DNA of 64,000 nt from Flavobacterium aquiphilum. Its GTDB lineage: Bacteria > Bacteroidota > Bacteroidia > Flavobacteriales > Flavobacteriaceae. Of the stretch, positions 8,316 through 16,210 are shown piece by piece. Made by a program: the position numbers and the translations under genes. The notes under the pieces are model-generated. The model was given only the letters and a program-made list of their open reading frames with translations. It did not search any database and had not been told where the DNA came from. Within the stretch, counting starts at the first letter, position 1. Each line of letters begins with the position of its first letter. Location of the stretch: positions 1,178,001 to 1,242,000 of the forward strand of contig NZ_CP114288.1 of assembly GCF_027111335.1 (NCBI RefSeq). The letters are read 5' to 3'.

Positions 8316-10331
8316 TTATTGCACTTTTTCTTCTATACCTTTTTTAAGTAAATCAATTATATTTTCAAACGCAGTATCCTCATCATTAAAAATTTCTTCT
8401 AATCTATTTTTCAGGATTTTATCACTGATTTTATGAGTCAAAATACTTTTTAAATTTTTGTTTTTTACCGATTGAGGAATATTGGGTTTAATATCAGTTA
8501 GTATTGTAAGTTCATCTTTATAAGGCATAAATGGGTCGTATAATTTATGAAATGTTTTACCAACAGCTCCTTGAAACATTAATAATTCCGGATTTTTTGT
8601 TGAATCTATACCACTTTTTAAAATATGTTTCGTTGCGATACCAGGATATGGGTCAATGTAGAAAATATTTTTTATTCCCAATTGAAAAGCTTTTTTTGAA
8701 CATAATTCGCATGGGCTAGCAGTTGTAAATAAGTTTCCACCTTTCAAACCTAAACCTCCATTCTTAACCACTTGCATCATTGCATTTTCTTCAGCATGTA
8801 AAGATCTAGTGTGTACTTGGTTCTTTTCACCTTCATAAGCATTCTGGTGGCTCTTGAAACAAAAACTACATGTTCTGCCTCCTAAATTTGTTTCCTTATT
8901 TTCTAATTCTTTAAAATCTAATGAAACAAGTTCCTTGAAACTATATTTTTCTTCACCTTTTAAAAATTTACCTCCATTTTTTTCATAGTCACTAAAATGA
9001 TTGGGGTTATCACCATTAATTAGATCTTTAACTGATCTTAAATTACATGGTAATTGATGTTCGGCAACATCATTCCAACCTATTGACTTTATTGAAAAAT
9101 TTACATCCGTAACTACTGCTCCAACCTGACGTGAAATACAACCTGAATTTAATTTTGCATTATAAGCAACTTGCATACATCTTTCAATTCCTGAAGGAGT
9201 AATTATTCCAGGTTGATGAATAAGTGAAATAAATTTAATTAATTGTCTATTAATATCATTTTTTTTGTCATTTTCTGAAAAGTATAAGTGATATTCACTT
9301 TTTTGAATACAGTTCTCAATATCTGGATACGCAAATTTTCCCTCACTGAAATCTTTACCATCATATTCAGAATCTCCTAATTTCAGTGTTTCTTTAAAAT
9401 GTTTGCTATCGGCATCTTCTCCAACTATCTTTGATAATTTTTCTTTAACATATTTCTTTCTTTCAACTTCACTTTTATTGACGGCAACCATATAGAAAGC
9501 AGAAAACTTCTCTTTAAAATACATTAATTCCAATGAGTTTTTTAAAGAATCTATAACAATTTTTGTATGACGAGTATTATTTGATTTCCATAATTTAATT
9601 AAATAATTTATCGTTTCTGCAACTGTATATATATGTTCTAAATTTCTTACTTCATTTTCTATATTAATGACATTGCCATATAGTCTCAAATTATTAGCTA
9701 AATCATGTAATAATCTAGTTCGTTTTGTGAAATTTAATTTATTTAATACGTCATAAAAACCTTCGGAAAACTTCGAAAAGTTGGCATAAAATAACAAATA
9801 AATTTTTCTCTCCGTTCTATTATCTTTAAGATAATTATTTAATGAATCATATTCGTCAAAATTAATCTTACTGATTTCATCAAACCATTTAGTGTTATTT
9901 CTTAGAAATTCGGCAAGTAATTGATAATCTTCACTAACATCAAATCTATTAATGTAGATGTCTTTGAATCTACCAGTAATACCATTTTGTCCAATTATTT
10001 CAATTGTCTTTGAAATAGCATCTTCAATCGATTTTTTGTCTTTTGTTGCTTTAACACTTTCGAATAGCAAGTGAAGTAGTAAGACCGATTTATATTCTAT
10101 TACGGTGAAATTCTTCCAGTTATCATTTGCTTCTAGATAATTATAACAAATTTTAGTTTTTAAGTCTTCAGGTCTATTTTGGTCTAAATTGAAATCATCT
10201 ATATTAATTTTACTTATAAAATCATTTGATGATAAAATTTCGGCAATTTTTGAAGTTCCTGCACCTACCTTACCTGTAAGTCCAATGATAGTAAAGTTTT
10301 TTCTTAATGAATATAACTGATCTAATTTCAT
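8316..10331 (-). CDS. avcD: Anti-phage dCTP deaminase (AvcD type)
   Basis: This 671-residue protein fits the AvcD family. It has an N-terminal P-loop kinase-like domain (GLTGKVGAGTSK, residues about 17-28) and a C-terminal zinc-dependent deoxycytidylate deaminase domain with HAEENAMM (near residue 512) and ASPCELCSKKAF (near 540). AvcD enzymes deaminate dCTP and dCMP during infection and so starve phage DNA synthesis. A SISRQVGAVVTD-like stretch and a CSFCF pair lie before the active site. It is the last gene of the long minus-strand defence cluster, 73 nt after its neighbour. In Vibrio the enzyme is held inactive by a small RNA (AvcI); no clear counterpart is visible in the short upstream gap. 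Confidence 0.88.
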   Translation of the reverse strand: MKLDQLYSLRKNFTIIGLTGKVGAGTSKIAEILSSNDFISKINIDDFNLDQNRPEDLKTKICYNYLEANDNWKNFTVIEYKSVLLLHLLFESVKATKDKKSIEDAISKTIEIIGQNGITGRFKDIYINRFDVSEDYQLLAEFLRNNTKWFDEISKINFDEYDSLNNYLKDNRTERKIYLLFYANFSKFSEGFYDVLNKLNFTKRTRLLHDLANNLRLYGNVINIENEVRNLEHIYTVAETINYLIKLWKSNNTRHTKIVIDSLKNSLELMYFKEKFSAFYMVAVNKSEVERKKYVKEKLSKIVGEDADSKHFKETLKLGDSEYDGKDFSEGKFAYPDIENCIQKSEYHLYFSENDKKNDINRQLIKFISLIHQPGIITPSGIERCMQVAYNAKLNSGCISRQVGAVVTDVNFSIKSIGWNDVAEHQLPCNLRSVKDLINGDNPNHFSDYEKNGGKFLKGEEKYSFKELVSLDFKELENKETNLGGRTCSFCFKSHQNAYEGEKNQVHTRSLHAEENAMMQVVKNGGLGLKGGNLFTTASPCELCSKKAFQLGIKNIFYIDPYPGIATKHILKSGIDSTKNPELLMFQGAVGKTFHKLYDPFMPYKDELTILTDIKPNIPQSVKNKNLKSILTHKISDKILKNRLEEIFNDEDTAFENIIDLLKKGIEEKVQ

Positions 10332-10404
10332 TCTTTTATATTTTAGTTCTTAATTTTATTTATAGGTTACAATGCATTTCTCGAAGTCCATTGTCCTTAC
10401 TTTT

Positions 10405-11022
10405 TTAACCTATTAGTTTTACTTCAAAGATTTCACAAAGCCTTTCCTGCCAACAGAAGCCTGTTGAAGAGAAATCCAGAACAAACCATCCTAATCCAAC
10501 AGAAAGATACAAGTGCCTTCTAACATCTTCGACCAGATTTAATTCGATGTTTCTCCATTCTTTTAAGGCTAAAATATCGGGCATAGGTAGTTTTTCTATA
10601 ATATAAGTCACACGCCAAAACTCTTCTCTTGTGATTTCTTTGTTCCCAAAAAGAACTAAAGTCTTGCCTAATAATTTTGCTTTAGAAGCTGTTTCCAATT
10701 GATCAATAATTGCCAAAAGTTTTTCACCTGCTTCTGACTGATATTCTTCATCTTCTAATTGTTCGATAATCCTTTCTCGTTTCTCAAAAGATAGTTTGGA
10801 TGATTCGTCCAAAAATGACAGCAATTTACTTATGAAACGATAATCCCTTATGGCAATACCAGTTTTCCAGACTCCAAATAATGAGCCTACTATTGGTAAT
10901 TCTTTTAATACTCCATCTTTTAAAAAAGTATCAATTGTTATCTCTGCTGTTTCTTTTGCAATTTCCCCCAAATTATCCAGCGAAATAGTATTTTTGAATG
11001 ATTCTGATAAATTATTAACCAT
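10405..11022 (-). CDS. Unknown protein between hsdS and avcD
   Basis: I do not recognise this 205-residue protein. It starts by overlapping the hsdS stop by 8 nt, which points to translational coupling, and ends 73 nt before avcD. The N-terminal third has a hydrophobic stretch (LPIVGSLFGVWKTGIAIRDY) that could insert into or touch a membrane. The middle is charged and helical (SFEKRERIIEQLEDEEYQSE), and the C-terminus is again hydrophobic (LYLSVGLGWFVLDFSSTG). This pattern would suit a membrane-acting effector or a partner of AvcD; both ideas are inference. There is no signal peptide and no catalytic motif that I can see. Confidence 0.7.
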   Translation of the reverse strand: MVNNLSESFKNTISLDNLGEIAKETAEITIDTFLKDGVLKELPIVGSLFGVWKTGIAIRDYRFISKLLSFLDESSKLSFEKRERIIEQLEDEEYQSEAGEKLLAIIDQLETASKAKLLGKTLVLFGNKEITREEFWRVTYIIEKLPMPDILALKEWRNIELNLVEDVRRHLYLSVGLGWFVLDFSSTGFCWQERLCEIFEVKLIG

Positions 11023-12556
11023 TAGCTATTTCTTCTTTAGGTTGCAACGCCTCCTTCAAAACCTGTTGCAACAACATTTCATTATAACCCTGACTTTCTT
11101 TTATACTTTGCTCCAACCCATCACAAAATGCCATTAACTCTTCTAATTTGGCTACGATTTGTTCTTGTTCGTGGAGAGGTGGTAGAGGAATTTGAAAAGA
11201 ACGAATTCTTCCAAGATTAAAATTTCCTGCTGAACCACCTTTACTTGAAATATTTCCTTTAGCATATCTAACTCCATAAGGTGAATTAAAAACCTGTGCT
11301 AAGTAATCTGAATTGATGTATTCTTTAAAAGGCTGAATCAAAGCCACACTAACATAGATGCAAAAATCTAAATCCTGATCTATCACCGCTGTTTCTCCAA
11401 TTCCAGCACCAACTCGACCGATTAACAAATCGCCTTTTTCAGGTTTTCTATTTTTTATATAAATTTGATAATCTTCTTCCGAAACAAATTTGTGAACTTC
11501 AGGCATAAACCTAAATGGTTTAACGTTTTGAGCAGATAAAAACATTCTTCCTGATTTTGTATATTGAGGTGTTTGATGTGTTCCATCAGTAATATTATAG
11601 CAAATATCATCGAGATTACACCAAGTCCAATGTTCAGGTATTTCAAAAAGTAGATCCTTTAAAAGTTCTGCTACTTGAAGTTTCCCTTGTTTGATTTTTT
11701 TATCAGCAATAAGCTTGGCTTTTTCGGCTTTTATTTTGGTTAGGAGTTCTTGTCCATCCTCACCCCCCGCCCTCTCCAAAGCACAGGGAGCCACCAACTT
11801 ACCTTGCATCGCTTCACGTAAAAAAGATTGACGCAGTTGTTTTACTAAATCGAGTTGATGGGTGAGTTCATTGACGATTTCTTTTGTTCCAAATTGTAAA
11901 TTGAAAAAGTTTCTACAAATAACTTTGTATTTTTCTTTCCAATTCAAGTTGTCAATGATATATAAATCATCAATCGATTTTATGTTTTCTATTTCTTCTA
12001 AGCCCCTTACAATCCTTTTCTGTTCTTCAATTATCGGATAACAAAAAGGAATGGCATTTATTTTCTTTTGGTTTACAATTGGCAAAGTTGTTTGGAATAA
12101 ATCGACATAAAAATATTCTCTATGGGCTAATAAATAGAAATATGCATAATCAACTAATACACTCTCAATTAAACGTATTCCAGTTATTTGTTGATTTGAA
12201 GAAGCTTGTTTTTTTAAAATACTTATTCTTCCAACATCGCCGATTGCATTAATGAGAATTGTATCAGGCTCAAAAATTGTTGCTTGTTTTGTTACAAAAG
12301 CATATTTAGATACTTTATCTTTTGAGCTAAATAAATATTTTTCTGAGCCAATTTCATCAGGCTTAAACCAATCGAAATAACCATCTTCATAAAAACGTTT
12401 TTCTTGTTTTGAAGGTGTTTTACCAGTTTTAATATCAGCAATAACTTTTTCTAAAGTTGTATTTGTGGCTTCATTTTTTAAATCATTAAAAATAAATCTA
12501 GCTATATTTATTACTGGACTTTTTTCTAATTGCCTATATTTTTCAGCTGTAGTCAT
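11015..12556 (-). CDS. hsdS: Type I restriction-modification specificity subunit HsdS
   Basis: This 513-residue S subunit recognises the DNA target for methylation and cleavage. It has two target-recognition domains (about residues 20-180 and 300-460), each followed by a conserved helical spacer (QLRQSFLREAMQGKL in the middle, EQEQIVAKLEELMAFCDGLE at the end). Its ATG overlaps the hsdM stop (TAATG). Between the first spacer and the second recognition domain, codons at 11756-11791 are unusually GC-rich and encode LERAGGEDGQ, unlike the rest of the gene. This may be an absorbed repeat. Confidence 0.92.
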   Translation of the reverse strand: MTTAEKYRQLEKSPVINIARFIFNDLKNEATNTTLEKVIADIKTGKTPSKQEKRFYEDGYFDWFKPDEIGSEKYLFSSKDKVSKYAFVTKQATIFEPDTILINAIGDVGRISILKKQASSNQQITGIRLIESVLVDYAYFYLLAHREYFYVDLFQTTLPIVNQKKINAIPFCYPIIEEQKRIVRGLEEIENIKSIDDLYIIDNLNWKEKYKVICRNFFNLQFGTKEIVNELTHQLDLVKQLRQSFLREAMQGKLVAPCALERAGGEDGQELLTKIKAEKAKLIADKKIKQGKLQVAELLKDLLFEIPEHWTWCNLDDICYNITDGTHQTPQYTKSGRMFLSAQNVKPFRFMPEVHKFVSEEDYQIYIKNRKPEKGDLLIGRVGAGIGETAVIDQDLDFCIYVSVALIQPFKEYINSDYLAQVFNSPYGVRYAKGNISSKGGSAGNFNLGRIRSFQIPLPPLHEQEQIVAKLEELMAFCDGLEQSIKESQGYNEMLLQQVLKEALQPKEEIANG

Positions 12557-13992
12557 TATTTCACCGCTTCTTTTAATTGATCTAACAAGACATTACTTTT
12601 CTCAAATGAATCGTGTAACATTTCCATCAACTCCAAACTATTGTATTCATGTACTTCTTCGGCTTTGGTTGGGTTTTTAATGTCTAAATCATAGTTGCGG
12701 TCAATAATGGTTTGTATATCGACTTTCCAAGCCAGTTCACTTTCTTCGCGTTTGTCCCACCATTTTTTTATTGGGTTGAATTCTTTAGCTTGTATTGGTT
12801 TTGTTTTGTTGTAGGCTTTTTGTCCTTCGGGTAATTTATGTTCATAATACCAAACTTCTTTGGTAGGTGTTCCTTTGGTAAAAAATAATAAATTGGTGGC
12901 TACAGTTGCATAAGGCTGGAACACGGAGTTGGGCAAACGTATAATGGTGTGCAGGTTGCAATCTTCTAGTAATTTTTGTCGCACTCTTTGTTTTACACCA
13001 TCGCCTGTGAGCGAACCATCGGGCAACACAATTCCGGCACGACCACCATTTTTTAAAAGGTGTATCATTAAAATCAGGAATAAATCGGCACTTTCTTTGG
13101 TACGGAAATTTTGAGGGAAGTTGGTTTCATTATTATTGGCAACAATACCGCCAAATGGAGGATTTGCTAAGATTGCATTTACTCGGTGCTTTTCGGTAAA
13201 GTTGCTCAAGGGCTGGTCTAATGCATCGCCAAAACGAATATTAGGCACTTCCATATCATGTAAAATCAAGTTGGTAGTCGCTAACAAATAAGGTAACGGT
13301 TTGTACTCCCAACCCATAACATTTTCGGCTATACTTTGACGTTCTTCCACACTATTGGCTTGTTTTTTCAAATGTTCAATAGTACAGGTTAGATAACCTC
13401 CTGTTCCGCAAGCAGGGTCAAGTATTTTTTCTCCTAGTTGTGGGTTAATCATTTCAGTAATAAAGGACGTAATGGCACGTGGTGTATAAAATTCACCGCT
13501 TTTACCTGCACTTTGTAATCCTTTAAGAATGGTTTCGTAGAGTTCGCCAAAGGCGTGACGGTCTTTGGCAATATTAAAGTCCATTTCGTTGAGTTTGTTC
13601 AGCACTTTACGAAAGTTGATACCGCTTTTCATGTAGTTGTTGTTGCCATCAAATACCTCACGTACAATTAATGCTCTTCGGTTTCCAGAACTTACATCAA
13701 TATTTCGCAAAGCTGGAAATAGTTTTCGGTCTATAAATTCTATTAGTTCATCACCAGTCATTCCTTCATCATCACCCGCCCAATTGCCTTTTTCGTTTAC
13801 CCAATGGAATTCGTCTGGAATCGGGGAGGTATAATTGTCATCTAGTAATTCGAGTTCTTTGTCCTTGTCAGAGAATATTTTTAGAAACAGCATCCAGCCG
13901 AGTTGTTCTATTCGTTGGGCATCACCGTTTAGTCCGGTGTCTTGCCACATGATGTTTTGTATGCTTTTTAGTATTGAGGATATGTTGGACAT
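12556..13992 (-). CDS. hsdM: Type I restriction-modification methyltransferase HsdM
   Basis: This 478-residue N6-adenine DNA methyltransferase of a type I system modifies host DNA and forms the core of the restriction complex. Its motifs are in order: an N-terminal HsdM helical domain, GEFYTPRAITSFI near residue 165, the AdoMet site DPACGTGGYLT near 190, and the catalytic NPPFGG near 276. Length is normal for the family. It overlaps hsdS by one base. The 73-nt gap upstream, before the YhcG-type gene, holds tandem 16-bp repeats that could affect its expression. Confidence 0.95.
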   Translation of the reverse strand: MSNISSILKSIQNIMWQDTGLNGDAQRIEQLGWMLFLKIFSDKDKELELLDDNYTSPIPDEFHWVNEKGNWAGDDEGMTGDELIEFIDRKLFPALRNIDVSSGNRRALIVREVFDGNNNYMKSGINFRKVLNKLNEMDFNIAKDRHAFGELYETILKGLQSAGKSGEFYTPRAITSFITEMINPQLGEKILDPACGTGGYLTCTIEHLKKQANSVEERQSIAENVMGWEYKPLPYLLATTNLILHDMEVPNIRFGDALDQPLSNFTEKHRVNAILANPPFGGIVANNNETNFPQNFRTKESADLFLILMIHLLKNGGRAGIVLPDGSLTGDGVKQRVRQKLLEDCNLHTIIRLPNSVFQPYATVATNLLFFTKGTPTKEVWYYEHKLPEGQKAYNKTKPIQAKEFNPIKKWWDKREESELAWKVDIQTIIDRNYDLDIKNPTKAEEVHEYNSLELMEMLHDSFEKSNVLLDQLKEAVK

Positions 13993-14004
13993 GGATATGG
14001 TTTG

Positions 14005-14052
14005 AATTGTTTAAAGGTTTAATTGTTTAAAGGTTTAATTGTTTAACCGTTT
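14005..14052. repeat. Three tandem 16-bp repeats upstream of hsdM
   Basis: The unit aattgtttaaaggttt occurs twice without change (14005-14020, 14021-14036) and a third time with two substitutions (14037-14052). A short gtttatt tract follows. The array lies between the yhcG-like stop and the hsdM start. A change in unit number would alter the spacing in front of hsdM. Confidence 0.85.
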
Positions 14053-14065
14053 AAATTTTTGTTGT

Positions 14066-15175
14066 TTATTGTTTATTGTTTTGGGATAATGCAATTTCAT
14101 TTCTGATAAATGATTCCAGTACTTCTTTGCTTGGCAATTGTACCTGGTATTTTGATACAAAAATTTCGTTGGTTAATCCAGTTGTAGCATATTCTACAAG
14201 AGCTTCGTTCTTATTGGCACATAACACTATTCCTATTGGAGGATTGTCTCCTTCTGTCATTTCATTTTTACGGAAATAGTTTAGATACACATTCATTTGT
14301 CCTGCATCGGCGTGGTCAAAAGCTCCAATTTTCAAATCAATCAATACATGGCATTTTAGTATTCTATGATAAAAAACCAAGTCGATTTTAAAATGCTTAT
14401 TGTCAAATGTGATTCTTTTTTGTCTTGCTTCAAAGCAAAATCCTCTGCCTAACTCTGTCAAAAAATCTTGTAAATGATTGATAATAGCTGTTTCCAACTG
14501 AGTTTCGCTATAGGTATGTTTTTCTTCGAGTCCGATAAACTCCAAAAAATAAGGGTTTTTGACAACCTCTTTGACCGAGAAATGGTTATCGGCTTTGAAA
14601 TTTTTAATTACCTTTTCCTTATCTTGGGATAAGCCCGTTCTCTCGAACAACATGGTGTTCATCGCTCTGCCTAATTCTCTTGCGCCCCAATTGTTCTTGA
14701 TGGTTTGTACCTCATAAAAAGCCCTTTTCAATGGTGATTCGGCGTTTAATAATTCCACAAAATGTGAAAAATTTAATCGGTTTAAAAGCAGTTCAGGATC
14801 AAAAGACAAATCGTTATGCTCCGTTAATTCGAATTTTCCCGACACTGTCGGGAAAATATTTTGATCGATAAGCGTTGAGTTTTTGAATTTTCTCGACACT
14901 GCCGAGAAAATCTGCGGATAGGTATTGTATAAATCCCTAAATCTGTATAATTGAGTACTTGAAATCCCTTTGATATGCTTTAATCGTTGTGCAATTACCT
15001 TAATGGTATTTGCTCCATATTCGGCTCTGTCATAACCATTTTGTTCAAATTCAACAATATAAAAACCGATTAAAATATTTCGAATAGTCAAGAAACTGTT
15101 CACCTGTTGTACCGCAATTTTTTGCGTTTCTTTATGTACGTTTTCTATTTGCTGAATTAATTGTTCAAAGTTCAT
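14066..15175 (-). CDS. YhcG/DUF1016-type PD-(D/E)XK nuclease
   Basis: This 369-residue protein of the YhcG (DUF1016) family is often found inside type I restriction operons. The N-terminal half is helical (MNFEQLIQQIENVHKETQ; ISSTQLYRFRDLY). The C-terminal domain is nuclease-like: FKIDLVFYH followed by CHVLIDLKIG gives the D...DxK pattern, with Asp in place of Glu. It lies between the SIR2 gene and hsdM. Two near-identical 25-nt palindromes exactly 54 nt apart lie inside the gene and encode the related peptides IFSAVSRKF and IFPTVSGKF. They look like repeats that inserted in frame. Confidence 0.85.
   Translation of the reverse strand: MNFEQLIQQIENVHKETQKIAVQQVNSFLTIRNILIGFYIVEFEQNGYDRAEYGANTIKVIAQRLKHIKGISSTQLYRFRDLYNTYPQIFSAVSRKFKNSTLIDQNIFPTVSGKFELTEHNDLSFDPELLLNRLNFSHFVELLNAESPLKRAFYEVQTIKNNWGARELGRAMNTMLFERTGLSQDKEKVIKNFKADNHFSVKEVVKNPYFLEFIGLEEKHTYSETQLETAIINHLQDFLTELGRGFCFEARQKRITFDNKHFKIDLVFYHRILKCHVLIDLKIGAFDHADAGQMNVYLNYFRKNEMTEGDNPPIGIVLCANKNEALVEYATTGLTNEIFVSKYQVQLPSKEVLESFIRNEIALSQNNKQ
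14833..14857. repeat. Intragenic palindrome, copy 1 (in yhcG-like gene)
   Basis: A 25-nt palindrome with perfect 12-bp arms around one central base (attttcccgaca / tgtcgggaaaat). In the minus-strand gene it encodes IFPTVSGKF. It pairs with the copy at 14887-14911. Confidence 0.85.
14887..14911. repeat. Intragenic palindrome, copy 2 (in yhcG-like gene)
   Basis: A 25-nt near-palindrome (attttctcgaca / tgccgagaaaat, one imperfect pair) starting 54 nt, or 18 codons, after the first copy and in the same frame. It encodes IFSAVSRKF. Confidence 0.85.
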
Positions 15176-15232
15176 GCTGTTCCTGATTTCAATTTTTCCT
15201 GAATTATTTAAAAAAAATATTTATGATGAGTC

Positions 15233-15260
15233 TTGGGCATCACCATTTAGTCCTTTGTCT
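15233..15260 (-). pseudogene. hsdM 5'-end fragment
   Basis: These 28 nt match 13915-13942 in the start of the intact hsdM at 25 of 28 positions. Read on the minus strand they encode DKGLNGDAQ, where HsdM has DTGLNGDAQ. The fragment lies in the 162-nt gap between the SIR2 stop and the yhcG-like start. It looks like a scar of an hsdM copy lost when the operon was rearranged. Confidence 0.55.
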
Positions 15261-15337
15261 AGTTTCAAGTTTGTTTGCTCTAAATTATTAAGGAAATATT
15301 GTATATTTTTTTATTTATAATTGTATTTGTTTTTATA

Positions 15338-16210
15338 TTACCAATTTTGACTTGCTGCAATTTCTTCTCTTTTACCCTCAACTTTAGTAACTAATTCTTG
15401 AAGTGAGTCAATAAATTCTTTATGATCATCTTTTTTATCATATTCAAGAATTTTGATATTCATAGTTTCTTCAAGAATTTGATTTACACCTAAAGGATTA
15501 CTTTTTTTGGATAATACAAAAAAATGCTCTCTTGAATATTGAAATCTATTTTGATAGTCTTCTAGAAGTAGTCTTATATCAGGGTCATTAGTGCCACAGC
15601 CCAAAAACAAGAAAGTATTGGTTATAGATAATGAGTCAAGGATTTCATAAAAAGCTCTATTTTCAGTCCTCGCTTTAGAATAATCTTTTCTACTGAATAT
15701 TAAATGGTTAGGATCCTCTATTGAGCCATGATTTTTTATAATTAAACGTCTATTAAGTCTAATAGTTTCAGCAACATCTGGTTCATAATATTTTTTTATT
15801 AATACTGTTCCAGCTGTTTCTTGTAAAGCAAAACGATCATAAATATTATCAAAATTAGGTGTAATTACAATTTTAGCATCCAATTTAAAAATTGTTCCAT
15901 GAACATTTGATGGAATGAAACCAGGTAAATGAAACTCATTTTGTAATAAATCTACGAAACCAGCTCTTCCTAATTGATTTTTTATTACTTCACATGCTGT
16001 TAAAAAATCATTGTTATTTATTAACTTTTTGATTGAACTTTTATAATTATTATCAGTAATTAAAGACACCGCATGATTAAGAAAGTCAAGCCAACTTTTT
16101 GGTCTTACACCTACTGCATTAACTGAGTTCATAGAAATTCCAGCTCCCAATACTAACACACATTTTCTTAAAGCAATATCTCTTACCAATGAATCAGGCC
16201 AGTTTATCAT
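15338..16210 (-). CDS. SIR2-like protein paired with a ParA-like ATPase
   Basis: This 290-residue SIR2-family protein has VLVLGAGIS at residues 18-26 (NAD-binding loop), VITPNFDN near 113-120, IIKNHGS near 160 with the likely catalytic His, and FLFLGCGTNDPDI near 208. All key elements look intact, so NAD+ hydrolysis is plausible. Its ATG overlaps the end of the ParA-like gene by 4 nt (16207-16210), a strong sign of translational coupling. The pair lies between hsdR and the yhcG-like gene. It is smaller than the known defence-associated sirtuins (DSR) and lacks a TIR partner, so Thoeris does not fit. Confidence 0.85.
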   Translation of the reverse strand: MINWPDSLVRDIALRKCVLVLGAGISMNSVNAVGVRPKSWLDFLNHAVSLITDNNYKSSIKKLINNNDFLTACEVIKNQLGRAGFVDLLQNEFHLPGFIPSNVHGTIFKLDAKIVITPNFDNIYDRFALQETAGTVLIKKYYEPDVAETIRLNRRLIIKNHGSIEDPNHLIFSRKDYSKARTENRAFYEILDSLSITNTFLFLGCGTNDPDIRLLLEDYQNRFQYSREHFFVLSKKSNPLGVNQILEETMNIKILEYDKKDDHKEFIDSLQELVTKVEGKREEIAASQNW

